Of a stretch of DNA of 40,860 bases, positions 33,908 through 40,860 are shown one piece after another; within the stretch, counting starts at the first letter, position 1, and each line of letters begins with the position of its first letter. The notes below the pieces were generated by a model. It saw only the letters and a program-made list of their open reading frames with translations, was not told where the DNA came from and did not search any database. This DNA is from Acidobacteriota bacterium (GTDB taxonomy: Bacteria; Acidobacteriota; Vicinamibacteria; Marinacidobacterales; SMYC01). The translations under genes and the position numbers were made by a program. The stretch lies in contig SMYC01000126.1 of the NCBI GenBank assembly GCA_004356105.1, forward strand, positions 1 through 40,860. Direction: 5' to 3'.

Positions 33908-35236
33908 ATGAGTTATTTTCCTGAAGTCGAAAAGCCCATCCCTTACGAAGGTCCCGATTCGAAGAATTCTCTCGCGTTCCGCTATTACGACAAGGACCGG
34001 GAAGTAGCGGGAAAGCGCATGTCCGAGCATTTGAAATTTGCCGTCTGTTACTGGCACACGATGCGCGGCACGGGGGCCGACGTGTTTGGAGGCGGAAGCT
34101 TCGTGCGACCATGGGGAAGGGAGTCCGACCCGATTAAGGCCGCGCGCTCGACAATGGACGCCGCGTTCGAGCTGTTCGAAAAACTCGGCGTCGAGTATTA
34201 CTGCTTCCACGACCGTGACATCGCTCCGGAGGGCGGCTCAGTCTCTGCGAACCACCAGAACCTCTCTGCCATGGTGGAGCATGCCGCGCGGCGACAAAAA
34301 GAGACGGGCGTGCGTCTTCTCTGGGCAACGGCCAATCTGTTCTCTCATCCGCGCTTCACCCACGGGGCAGCGACGAACCCCGACCCTCTCGTTTTCTCGC
34401 ATGCCGCGGCTCAAGTGCGCCGGGCAATGGACGCCACGCTCGAGCTAGGCGGAACCGGCTACGTTTTCTGGGGCGGACGCGAAGGCTATTCGACGCTTCT
34501 CAACACCGACTTGAAGCAAGAGCGAGAGCAAATGGCCGCGTTTCTACACCTCGCGTCAGACTACGCCAAGTCCATCGGCTTCGAAGGCACTTTGCTCATC
34601 GAGCCAAAACCCATGGAGCCAACGACGCACCAATACGACTACGATGCCGCGACAACGATTGGCTTTCTGCGGGAGTTCGACCTCTTCGACCGCTTCAAGC
34701 TCAACATCGAGTCCAACCACGCTACCCTCGCCGCGCATACTTGGGAGCACGACCTGATGGTCGCATCCATTGCGGGACGGCTCGGAAGTCTCGACATCAA
34801 TCGGGGCGACCTCAACTTGGGTTGGGATACCGACCAGTTTCCCACCGACCTTAAGAGCGCCACCCTGGCGATGCTCATCGTTCTGGAACAAGGTGGTCTC
34901 GGCGATGGCGGGCTCAACTTCGACGCCAAGCTCCGCCGCGGGTCGTTCGACACCGTCGATCTCTTCCACGCCCACATCGGCGGCATGGACACGTTCGCGC
35001 ACGCCCTGCTCGTCGCTCAAAAGATGAGAGAGGACGGCGTTCTCTCGAAGCCCCTCGCCAAGCGCTATGCGGGCTTTCGCGAAACGGAGCTCGGACGGAA
35101 AATCCTCGCTCGCGAGACGACCTTCGGAGAGCTCGAAGAGGCCGCGGCCGCGGGCGGTGAGCCCCCACGAGTCAGCGGCCGCCAGGAAGCGCTCGAAAAT
35201 CTCGTCAACGACTACCTCTCCAGAAACATCGATTGA
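33908..35236 (+). CDS. xylA: Xylose isomerase
   Basis: A 442-residue TIM-barrel enzyme interconverting D-xylose and D-xylulose (also D-glucose and D-fructose), of the class II length (about 440). Catalytic and metal residues sit at the class II positions: His101 and Asp104 (CFHDRDIAPEG), Glu232 and Lys234 (LLIEPKPMEP), Glu268 and His271 (KLNIESNHATLA), Asp296 (GSLDINRGD), and Asp307 and Asp309 (GWDTDQFP). VFWGGREGY and GLNFDAKLRRGSFD complete the set. The ATG at 33908 begins MSYFPEVEKPIPYEGPDSKN, the usual class II opening. No xylulokinase or xylose transporter is adjacent. Confidence 0.96.
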   Translation: MSYFPEVEKPIPYEGPDSKNSLAFRYYDKDREVAGKRMSEHLKFAVCYWHTMRGTGADVFGGGSFVRPWGRESDPIKAARSTMDAAFELFEKLGVEYYCFHDRDIAPEGGSVSANHQNLSAMVEHAARRQKETGVRLLWATANLFSHPRFTHGAATNPDPLVFSHAAAQVRRAMDATLELGGTGYVFWGGREGYSTLLNTDLKQEREQMAAFLHLASDYAKSIGFEGTLLIEPKPMEPTTHQYDYDAATTIGFLREFDLFDRFKLNIESNHATLAAHTWEHDLMVASIAGRLGSLDINRGDLNLGWDTDQFPTDLKSATLAMLIVLEQGGLGDGGLNFDAKLRRGSFDTVDLFHAHIGGMDTFAHALLVAQKMREDGVLSKPLAKRYAGFRETELGRKILARETTFGELEEAAAAGGEPPRVSGRQEALENLVNDYLSRNID

Positions 35237-35376
35237 GATCGTAGAAGTCCTCTCGCGATATCCGTGAGCTCATAGCCCACGGCGTGGCTCGTCGTGAGCC
35301 CGAGCTTTTCCAATTTTCGCACGTCCGCCTTGAAGACGGCGCAACATGTCGTCATGCTACAATGCCGCGCCGTCAT
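35212..35376 (-). CDS. Possible small winged-helix protein or regulator fragment
   Basis: A 54-codon minus-strand frame, MTARHCSMTTCCAVFKADVR followed by KLEKLGLTTSHAVGYELTDI and ARGLL. The segment FKADVRKLEKLGLTTS...GYELTDIARGLL has the helix-turn-strand look of a DNA-binding wing found at the end of some small regulators. The start codon overlaps that of the divergent methyltransferase (CATG at 35374-35377), and the 3' end lies inside xylA by 25 bases. That overlap argues for a truncated remnant. The protein-like composition is the main support. Confidence 0.35.
   Translation of the reverse strand: MTARHCSMTTCCAVFKADVRKLEKLGLTTSHAVGYELTDIARGLLRSQSMFLER
35358..35363 (+). promoter_or_regulatory. 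-10-like TACAAT before the methyltransferase
   Basis: TACAAT ends 11 bases before the ATG at 35375 with no Shine-Dalgarno in between. It would give a leader of only about 5 bases. Confidence 0.35.
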
Positions 35377-35941
35377 GGATCATTTCGCCGAGTTTCTGCG
35401 CACGCCGCGTGAGATCGGGACCATCATAGCCAGCTCCAAAAGCCTCGTGGCAGCCATGGTGGACTGGATCGAGTGGGACCGAGTCGAAGTGGCTGTCGAA
35501 TATGGCCCAGGAAAGGGGGCCATCACAAGAGAGATCCTGCAGCGCTTGCGGCGCCGAACGACGTTTTTCACCATCGAGCTAAACGCGTCTTTCGCGGCTT
35601 CGTTTCGCACAGCGCTCCCGGACGTCCGTCTTCACGAAGAATCCGTCGAGAACATCACGGGCATCTGCGCGGAGCACGGGGTCACGAAGATCGACTGCGT
35701 CATAAGCGGCCTTCCTTGGGCCACGTTCTCGGACGAACAGCAGGACCGTTATCTCGACGAGATGTTGAAGAAGATGCCTCCCGGCGCTCAGTTCGTTTCG
35801 TTCGCTTATCTCGTCGGTCTTCCGCTCACGAGCGGCAGACGATTCAAGCGACGTCTCGACGACGTTTTCACGAGCGTCGAGACGAGCGAAATCGTGTGGA
35901 AGAACTTCCCTCCAGCGGTTGTTTACCGCTGCCGCAAATAG
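35375..35941 (+). CDS. SAM-dependent methyltransferase, phospholipid N-methyltransferase-like
   Basis: A 188-residue Rossmann methyltransferase related to PmtA/OlsG-type phospholipid N-methyltransferases and to rRNA adenine dimethylases. The SAM loop is AVEYGPGKGAITREILQRL. The acidic ribose ligand lies in TTFFTIELNASFAASFR, and CVISGLPWATFSDEQQDRYL is the motif IV region (SGLPW) typical of the phospholipid branch. VGLPLTSGRRFKRRLDDVFT and VWKNFPPAVVYRCRK match its C-terminus. The membrane-lipid role is inferred from the family; the ATG at 35375 (MDHFAEFLRTPREIG) fits the family start. A longer frame upstream lacks homology. Confidence 0.85.
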   Translation: MDHFAEFLRTPREIGTIIASSKSLVAAMVDWIEWDRVEVAVEYGPGKGAITREILQRLRRRTTFFTIELNASFAASFRTALPDVRLHEESVENITGICAEHGVTKIDCVISGLPWATFSDEQQDRYLDEMLKKMPPGAQFVSFAYLVGLPLTSGRRFKRRLDDVFTSVETSEIVWKNFPPAVVYRCRK

Positions 35942-36004
35942 TCGGCTCGGTCCCGGCGCGTCAAGAAGCCGTGTCCGGGTTCCTGACCATATCGCACCGA
36001 CGTT

Positions 36005-37300
36005 TCATCTTGCGCCACAAGGCCAAAACACCGTGGGGGTCGCCTCCTGGCTCGGGCCGTCATCATGAATGTCCCCTACAATCCCGACGATCTCCCGCCA
36101 TGGCGACGCCGGTGACTCACGGACCCGCTTCGAGAGCGCTTCCCTCGGGTCGCTCCAATATTCGCGCGCGAAGTTCTCGGTCACGACGACCACGTTGCGC
36201 CGGTTTTCGATGTCGTTCCAAGAAATGCTCCTTCCCGCAAGGACGGGGTTACCCATCGTCGCGAAATAGTCGCCCGCAATGCGCTTGAAACGCCGAATCG
36301 GTGGGAGCTGGTCGTTCGCCCTCGGAAACTCTTCCACGAAAATCGGGTCGTTGCTGTCCCAGCCATCCATCGTGATGGACGAAGAGGCACCAACGGAGCT
36401 CACGCCCGGGATTTTGGCCAGACGTTCCAGGATCGCCTTGTGCGCGCGAGCTGCGGCTTCGTCATCCTCGTTCTCCTCCGAAGGGATCGACACGCGCAAC
36501 GTGAGCACTTCCTCCGGACGCACGAATCCCGGTTGAACTTTCTTGTAGCGCTCGAAAGCTTCGGACCATCAAGCCGGATCCAATGAGAAGCACGGCGGCA
36601 AGTGCTACCTGGGAGACGACGAGCATGTTTCGGACGCGATGACGCTCACGTCCATCGCCGGCAACGCGGCCTCCCGGCTTCAGCGCGGCGACCAGCAGAG
36701 GTGCTCCGGAATGAAGGATGGGGAAAACGCCAAAGACAACGCCCGCTAGAACCGACACGAGAAGCGTAAAGCCGAGAACGATGGGGTCGAGCGTGATCTC
36801 GTTCAGCCGCGGAAGATTCTCGGGAGCGAGTTGGACCAGGAGCTTTATCCCAAGCTTGGCGAGCCCGAGCCCGAGCACGCCGCCGAGCAGTCCAAGCGTG
36901 AGACTCTCCGAGAGCGACTCCAGCGCGAGCCGACCGCGGCTAGCTCCGAGCGCGGTCCGCACCGCGACTTCTCGCTGCGAGGACTCGGCCCGCACGAGAA
37001 AGAGGTTCGCGACATTCGCGCAGGCAATCATAAGCACGAGCCCCACGGTCCCAAGAAGCACCCAGAGTACTTTTCCGACGTCGCCGACGACGTCGTTTTT
37101 GAGCGGGTGGACGTTGGGCCCGAGCTTCGCTTCGCGCAGCATCTCCTCGGTGAGGCCCGGCGGCATCGGGTAGGTTTCGAACGCGATGGGAAACATCCTG
37201 CCGATATCGGCGTTCGCTTGCGCGAGCGTTGCGCCCGGGGCCAGGCGGGCCATGGCTTGGTAGCTGAAATTGTTTCGAGTGGCTAGATCCGCCCGAATCC
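36005..37300 (-). pseudogene. Truncated, frameshifted MacB/FtsX-type orphan permease
   Basis: The middle of a third ADOP-type permease. The 5' piece starts within the first periplasmic domain (RADLATRNNFSYQAMARLAP), passes through the FtsX segment (LGTVGLVLMIACANVANLFL, then VRAESSQREVAVRTALGASR) and ends LVVSQVALAAVLLIGSGLM and VRSFRAL. A one-base frameshift near 36545 moves the sequence to QPGFVRPEEVLTLRVSIP and the second periplasmic domain, ending PTVFWPCGAR. About 250 N-terminal residues and the last FtsX domain (about 200 residues) are missing, so this is a dead gene. It lies downstream of the kinase-like operon on the same strand. Bases 37300-37449 hold nothing recognisable. Confidence 0.85.
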
Positions 37301-37449
37301 CTAGGCGCGGTGACGAGCGAGCACGTGCATGCCGCCCAGGATACGGCGGGGGGCGCACCAAGAGCGCGCCCGGGAATGGGCCGCCGCCGTTTGGAGCGCG
37401 TGGGAGCGCTATCACGAAACGGTGCGCCGCTGGGCGAACTTGTAAGAGC

Positions 37450-38247
37450 CTAGAAGAGCACGCGAGCCTCGCCTCGCTCCTGAATGAGCTTGTCGAGATG
37501 CTCTAGCAGGAAGTCGCGTCGCTCGAGAACGCCTTTGATCTGGCCTCCGTTCAAGTAGGGCTTGAGATGGGCGTCGAGGGTGTCGCGGTCGAGTGCCTTC
37601 ATTGCTTCCACGAGCTTGCGATCGAACTGGTTCGGAAGCTTCTTGGGGTTCTTGATCATCTTCTTGCCGGAGATGAACGCCCGGGAGTGATCGATGAGAA
37701 TGATGTGAAAGTCGGGATCGACGAGAAAGTTCTGTGCGTTCCGGTCGTCGTTGTTGATCAGGACATCCAACATCTTCATGCGCGATAGCTGGTGGCTCCA
37801 GCTCGGCGTGTTGGGCGTTTTGTCCATAACGTCTTTGTAAAGCTCGCAATCCTCCGCCCAGAACTGGAGAGAGCCCTTGTTGCCCTTGATACGCCGCTCG
37901 ACGGTGGGCGGTGTCATGCCGAGGCCGAGGAGCTTGTCGATCTCGTAGGTCGCAATCTCCGCCTGGTAGCTTTCCCAGAAGCCACCTTGCCGGCCGCGCT
38001 TGATGGGCTTGAACGCGCCGGCGAGCACCTGCTCCCCTTGCTTTAGATCGACGCGCCACGGATTGGTGACGCCCATGCCGATTTTCTCCATCGACACGAT
38101 CTCGGCATCGGTCAACAGGGCCTCGAACTCGTTCTCCGCGGACAACCAGGATTTGTGCTCGCACGCTACGTCATCGACGGCCAGGGCCGTGGTGACCGTG
38201 GCGGCAAGCGCCAGCGTCGTCAGAATGGCAAAAAGTACTTTCTTCAT
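37450..38247 (-). CDS. Exported kinase-fold protein, paralogue 2
   Basis: A 265-residue protein with a signal peptide (MKKVLFAILTTLALAATVTT, ALA cleavage near 23). Kinase-like landmarks follow in HipA/Fam20C/PI3-4-kinase order: Lys80 (LAGAFKPIKRG), Glu97 (YQAEIATYEIDKLLGLGMTP), the catalytic loop INNDDRNAQNFLV (Asp168, Asn173) and the metal motif IILIDHSRAF (Asp186). A helical tail (KGVLERRDFLLEHLDKLIQE) ends the protein. The start follows GGAGAG, 12 bases after the stop of paralogue 1. A protein, lipid or small-molecule kinase acting outside the cytoplasm is inferred; ATP supply there is an open question. No close named family is assigned. Confidence 0.72.
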   Translation of the reverse strand: MKKVLFAILTTLALAATVTTALAVDDVACEHKSWLSAENEFEALLTDAEIVSMEKIGMGVTNPWRVDLKQGEQVLAGAFKPIKRGRQGGFWESYQAEIATYEIDKLLGLGMTPPTVERRIKGNKGSLQFWAEDCELYKDVMDKTPNTPSWSHQLSRMKMLDVLINNDDRNAQNFLVDPDFHIILIDHSRAFISGKKMIKNPKKLPNQFDRKLVEAMKALDRDTLDAHLKPYLNGGQIKGVLERRDFLLEHLDKLIQERGEARVLF

Positions 38248-38259
38248 AGTTGCTCTCCT

Positions 38260-39045
38260 TCAGAGCTCGAAAAACACCTCTTCTTTTGGGTGCTCTTCGA
38301 GCAGTCGGTCCACGTGCTCTAGCAGGCGCTTTCTCCTCTCGAGCAAGGCTTCCATCTCATCACCATCCAGATAAGACCCCAGCGCCTCTTCAAAGTCATC
38401 TTCCTCGAGCGTCCGCAGCCGGTCGATCGCAAGCTGTGGGAATCGAGACAACGGCCGCATCGGCCTCAAGAAACTTTGAAACGCACGCGTGTGATCGATC
38501 AGACGGATTTTGAATCCCTTGGTGACGAGCAGGTTCTCGGGTGTGCGATCGATGTTATAGGCCAGGTAGTCGAAAACCCATACGGCTTCGACTTGTTTCT
38601 GCCAATCGTCGAGGGAGAAGCCGTCCGGCGACGTCTCGAAATCCGGCAGGATGTCTTCCACGAAGTCCATCAGAGCTCCCTCATGCCCGGCCACCTCTCG
38701 AACAACCGTGACCGGCACCATGCCGAGCCCTAGAAGCTGATCCAGCTCGTAGGCGGCCACCTCGAACTTCCACGAATCCCGCAAGCCCTGCTGCTGCTCG
38801 AGCCCCACCGTAATCACGCGGCGTAGAAAATCGGCTTCGAAACCCTTGAAAACCGCACGACGCGTCACGCCGTTGTGGCGGAGCTCGACGAGTTGCGGCC
38901 GCGTGATTCCGGTACTCATCGTTTCCTGGCCGATGACCTCGGCCTCGCGCAGGAAGGTCGCGCGCTCGGCTTTCGAATCCTCGAATGTTTCGCCCGGGGC
39001 GCCGAGGAGAAGGAGATACAGGCTGGCGTAGCACAAGGTCAACAT
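38260..39045 (-). CDS. Exported kinase-fold protein, paralogue 1
   Basis: A 261-residue homologue of the downstream gene, with a short hydrophobic N-terminus (LTLCYASLYLLLLGAPGE) as signal peptide or anchor. The presumed catalytic residues are Lys67 (RRAVFKGFEADF), Glu95 (WKFEVAAYELDQLLGLGMVP), Asp166 and Asn171 (AYNIDRTPENLLV) and Asp184 (IRLIDHTRAF). Distances between Glu, Asp, Asn and Asp (71, 5, 13 residues) are identical to paralogue 2. The tails align too (EALLERRKRLLEHVDRLLEE). The ATG at 39045 shares a base with the TGA of the TPR gene, and AAGGAGG lies 6 bases before it. The pair arose by tandem duplication. Confidence 0.72.
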   Translation of the reverse strand: MLTLCYASLYLLLLGAPGETFEDSKAERATFLREAEVIGQETMSTGITRPQLVELRHNGVTRRAVFKGFEADFLRRVITVGLEQQQGLRDSWKFEVAAYELDQLLGLGMVPVTVVREVAGHEGALMDFVEDILPDFETSPDGFSLDDWQKQVEAVWVFDYLAYNIDRTPENLLVTKGFKIRLIDHTRAFQSFLRPMRPLSRFPQLAIDRLRTLEEDDFEEALGSYLDGDEMEALLERRKRLLEHVDRLLEEHPKEEVFFEL

Positions 39046-40823
39046 CAAGAGCCTCCTTGAACCCAGCCCGGATTCGGAATGACCAGAAGGTGCTGTAGCT
39101 CGAGATAATCTCCCAGAAACGGAAGCTCCGTTCTCGTGGCCACCAACGACTTGAGCACGGTGATGAAGCTCTCCTCGATGTCTTCCGCGAACGGGTCGGC
39201 GTTTCTTTCACCAACGTAGCGATCGAGAGCACCGAGCGCCCCTTGATAGCGCGCCCAGGCGGCATCGTTCTCGCCGAGCCCAGCATGCAGTCGGACCATG
39301 TCCGACAACGTTTTGATCTCCCGGCGCACGTCGTTGGTCTCACGTTGTATGAGGAGCACGTTATCGAGAAAGGTCAGGCCTCGCTCGTAGCTCGGCGCCA
39401 TTTCGCCGAGAAGCTGCAGGCTGTCAGCCATGATCTCGACATAGCCCGCCTCGCGAGCTTTCTCCTGCGCGAGCGCTAGATATTCGGCCGCATGGTCGAG
39501 ACGCTCGAGGCGATGCGCAAACGCGCCGAGCAGAGCCAGAGCGGCGGCCTCACCTTGCTGGTCCTCCAGACGGCGCGCAAGCTTGAGAGCGCGTATGGCA
39601 TCGATCTCGCCGGCCCGCAGCTGGCCAAGATTCGTCGTGCCGAGGCGCACATTCGCCTGCACGAAGGCGACATCTTCCGCGAGAGCACGGTCGCCTGACG
39701 CGGCGGCGAGTCGAGCCACCTCGACCAACTGGGCCAGCGTGTCGGTGCGATCACGCTCGTCGGTGCGGGCGGCTGTCACGGCCATGGCCAGCCGCACGCG
39801 ACCTTCGGCCCTGGGATTGCCCGACTGTTGTGCGAGCGCCAGGGCTTGTGCCTGCATCATATGGGCGCTTTCGAACTTCCCGCGCATCGCTGTCAGCCCC
39901 GCCATGTTCGCGATGGCCATCGTTTCGACGAGCGTCGCCCCGGCCTCACGACCTTGTCGCCGTACCGCTTGGAGAAGCTCGAGAGCGCGCGGGTAGTTGC
40001 GGTTTCGCGCTTCGAGCGCAGCGAGGAGGCCTAGCGTGCGGGCTTGTGCGCGAGGATCGGATACCTGACGGGCGATTCTGACCGCCTGCTTGCCATAGGT
40101 GACGGATCGGTCGAGCGGACGGCCCGTCGTCGCCATGAGTGCGGCAAGCCACTCCCAAGCACGTCCCTCTTCCTCGCGGAGGCCTGTTTGTTTGAATACG
40201 GTCTGAGCCTCCGCCAGCATCGTCAGCGCCGCATCCTGATACCCGGCCAAAGAGGCACGCTCCGCCTCACGATAAAGAGTACGCGCCCGCTCGGCGTCAT
40301 CCAGACCGTCGAGCTTCGGAGCAAAGGTCGTGGCGCTCGAGGTGTCGACCGGCCTCTCCTTTGCCCAGTCGTCAATAACGTCAACGACGTGGGACAGCCG
40401 CGCGCGGAGGGCCGGATCGGCTAGGCGCGTACCCGCGGTCAATGGCAAGCCGCAGCGAACCCGCTGCTCGAAAACGGTCTCTCCGGAAAGCAAGTCCAAG
40501 ACTTGGAAGTCGAGAAGAATGCGCGTAGACGTAGCGTCAACTTGCGCCGTTTCTTCCGGCCCGAAGCCCGTGCTCTGTGTGCCACCGTCACGCTCCGTCC
40601 GGAGTGCGCCGAGCCTGAGGGTCACGAGCACATCTGCATCTTCTTTGCGGGCGGCGCGCTCTAGGCGTCCGGTGTCCCTAGCCATCCGCTCCATCGCGGA
40701 GGCGATGACCTCGGCTTGCTGGACGTCGTTGAGATGCGCGTCGAGCCAGAACGTCGCGGGCTCGGATGCAGTCCTAACGCCCGTCGCGAGCGTGACCGCT
40801 AAAGCAAGCAAAACCGTTGACAT
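39045..40823 (-). CDS. Exported TPR-repeat protein heading the kinase-like operon
   Basis: A 592-residue protein with a signal peptide (MSTVLLALAVTLATGVRTAS). Residues 25-150 resemble the small alpha/beta domain of TolB-N/FlgO-type envelope proteins (DADVLVTLRLGALRTER, STRILLDFQVLDLLSGETVF). From about residue 175 on it is nearly all helical with TPR-like pairs: ARTLYREAERASLAGYQDAA, ARTLGLLAALEARNRNYPRA, AAALALLGAFAHRLERLDHA and ADSLQLLGEMAPSYERGLTF. The likely job is a protein-binding scaffold in the periplasm. The ATG at 40823 follows AAGGAGG by 6 bases; GTG at 40826 is less well spaced. Its stop overlaps the start of the first kinase-like gene, so partnership is likely. The promoter lies at or beyond the window edge. 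Confidence 0.75.
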   Translation of the reverse strand: MSTVLLALAVTLATGVRTASEPATFWLDAHLNDVQQAEVIASAMERMARDTGRLERAARKEDADVLVTLRLGALRTERDGGTQSTGFGPEETAQVDATSTRILLDFQVLDLLSGETVFEQRVRCGLPLTAGTRLADPALRARLSHVVDVIDDWAKERPVDTSSATTFAPKLDGLDDAERARTLYREAERASLAGYQDAALTMLAEAQTVFKQTGLREEEGRAWEWLAALMATTGRPLDRSVTYGKQAVRIARQVSDPRAQARTLGLLAALEARNRNYPRALELLQAVRRQGREAGATLVETMAIANMAGLTAMRGKFESAHMMQAQALALAQQSGNPRAEGRVRLAMAVTAARTDERDRTDTLAQLVEVARLAAASGDRALAEDVAFVQANVRLGTTNLGQLRAGEIDAIRALKLARRLEDQQGEAAALALLGAFAHRLERLDHAAEYLALAQEKAREAGYVEIMADSLQLLGEMAPSYERGLTFLDNVLLIQRETNDVRREIKTLSDMVRLHAGLGENDAAWARYQGALGALDRYVGERNADPFAEDIEESFITVLKSLVATRTELPFLGDYLELQHLLVIPNPGWVQGGS

Positions 40824-40860
40824 CACACACCTCCTTTTCCACCAGATCGTTTGCGACTAA

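Noticed and set aside
1..40860. CRISPR arrays, tRNA or rRNA genes, insertion sequences, attachment sites
   Set aside because: No regular repeats with spacers, no cloverleaf-like or rRNA segments and no transposase or integrase motifs were recognised on either strand by eye.

Overview
The window is a GC-rich stretch of bacterial chromosome that most likely comes from an acidobacterium, possibly an assembled environmental genome. The best taxonomic clue is a family of large 'duplicated orphan' MacB/FtsX-type permeases. There are two intact copies and one relic, and one copy sits directly behind a PadR repressor, an arrangement characteristic of Acidobacteriota. A decayed Ser/Thr kinase with a WD40-like tail, several secreted peptidases and lipoproteins, and a PQQ dehydrogenase fit the same picture. 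No rRNA, tRNA, CRISPR array, prophage or insertion sequence was seen.

Layout. 1-6.5 kb (minus strand): an orphan permease preceded by a GT4 glycosyltransferase, a relic of an M13 peptidase, an exported metallo-beta-lactamase-fold hydrolase, the C-terminal third of a P450, and a glutamine synthetase family gene broken by one frameshift. 6.6-9.1 kb: a Nal1-like serine peptidase convergent with an intact P450, then a propeller relic. 9.1-10.5 kb (plus): a tightly overlapping four-gene unit (small exported protein, YfbR nucleotidase, 59-residue protein, YciA thioesterase). 10.5-14.4 kb: haloalkane dehalogenase, lipoprotein amidohydrolase and PepQ prolidase. 14.4-16.2 kb: about 530 bases with no recognisable gene, then a broken kinase/propeller gene. 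16.3-20.9 kb (plus): glutaminyl cyclase, exported amidase, ABM monooxygenase, and a small membrane protein coupled to a sodium:solute symporter. 20.9-26 kb (minus): PQQ dehydrogenase, and PadR followed by an orphan permease, with a perfect inverted repeat at the padR start. 26.1-28.7 kb: VapB/Phd antitoxin without a visible toxin, a Uma2 nuclease-fold protein and an M28 peptidase. 28.8-35.9 kb: DUF3179 protein plus NmrA-like protein, two amidohydrolase-2 enzymes on opposite strands, a VOC protein, a 54-residue protein, xylose isomerase, and a small SAM methyltransferase. 36-40.8 kb (minus): a TPR protein followed by two tandem exported kinase-fold proteins, then a permease relic.

The theme is secreted hydrolysis (peptidases, amidase, amidohydrolases, glutaminyl cyclase) and small-molecule catabolism (P450, dehalogenase, PQQ dehydrogenase, LigJ-like hydratase, symporter). 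The most unusual locus is the TPR and twin exported-kinase operon at 37450-40823. The paralogues keep the same spacing of putative catalytic residues, and all three proteins appear to be exported. The window also holds an unusually high number of decayed genes. Several intact genes have a -10-like hexamer only 4-14 bases before the start codon, which suggests leaderless or very short-leader mRNAs.
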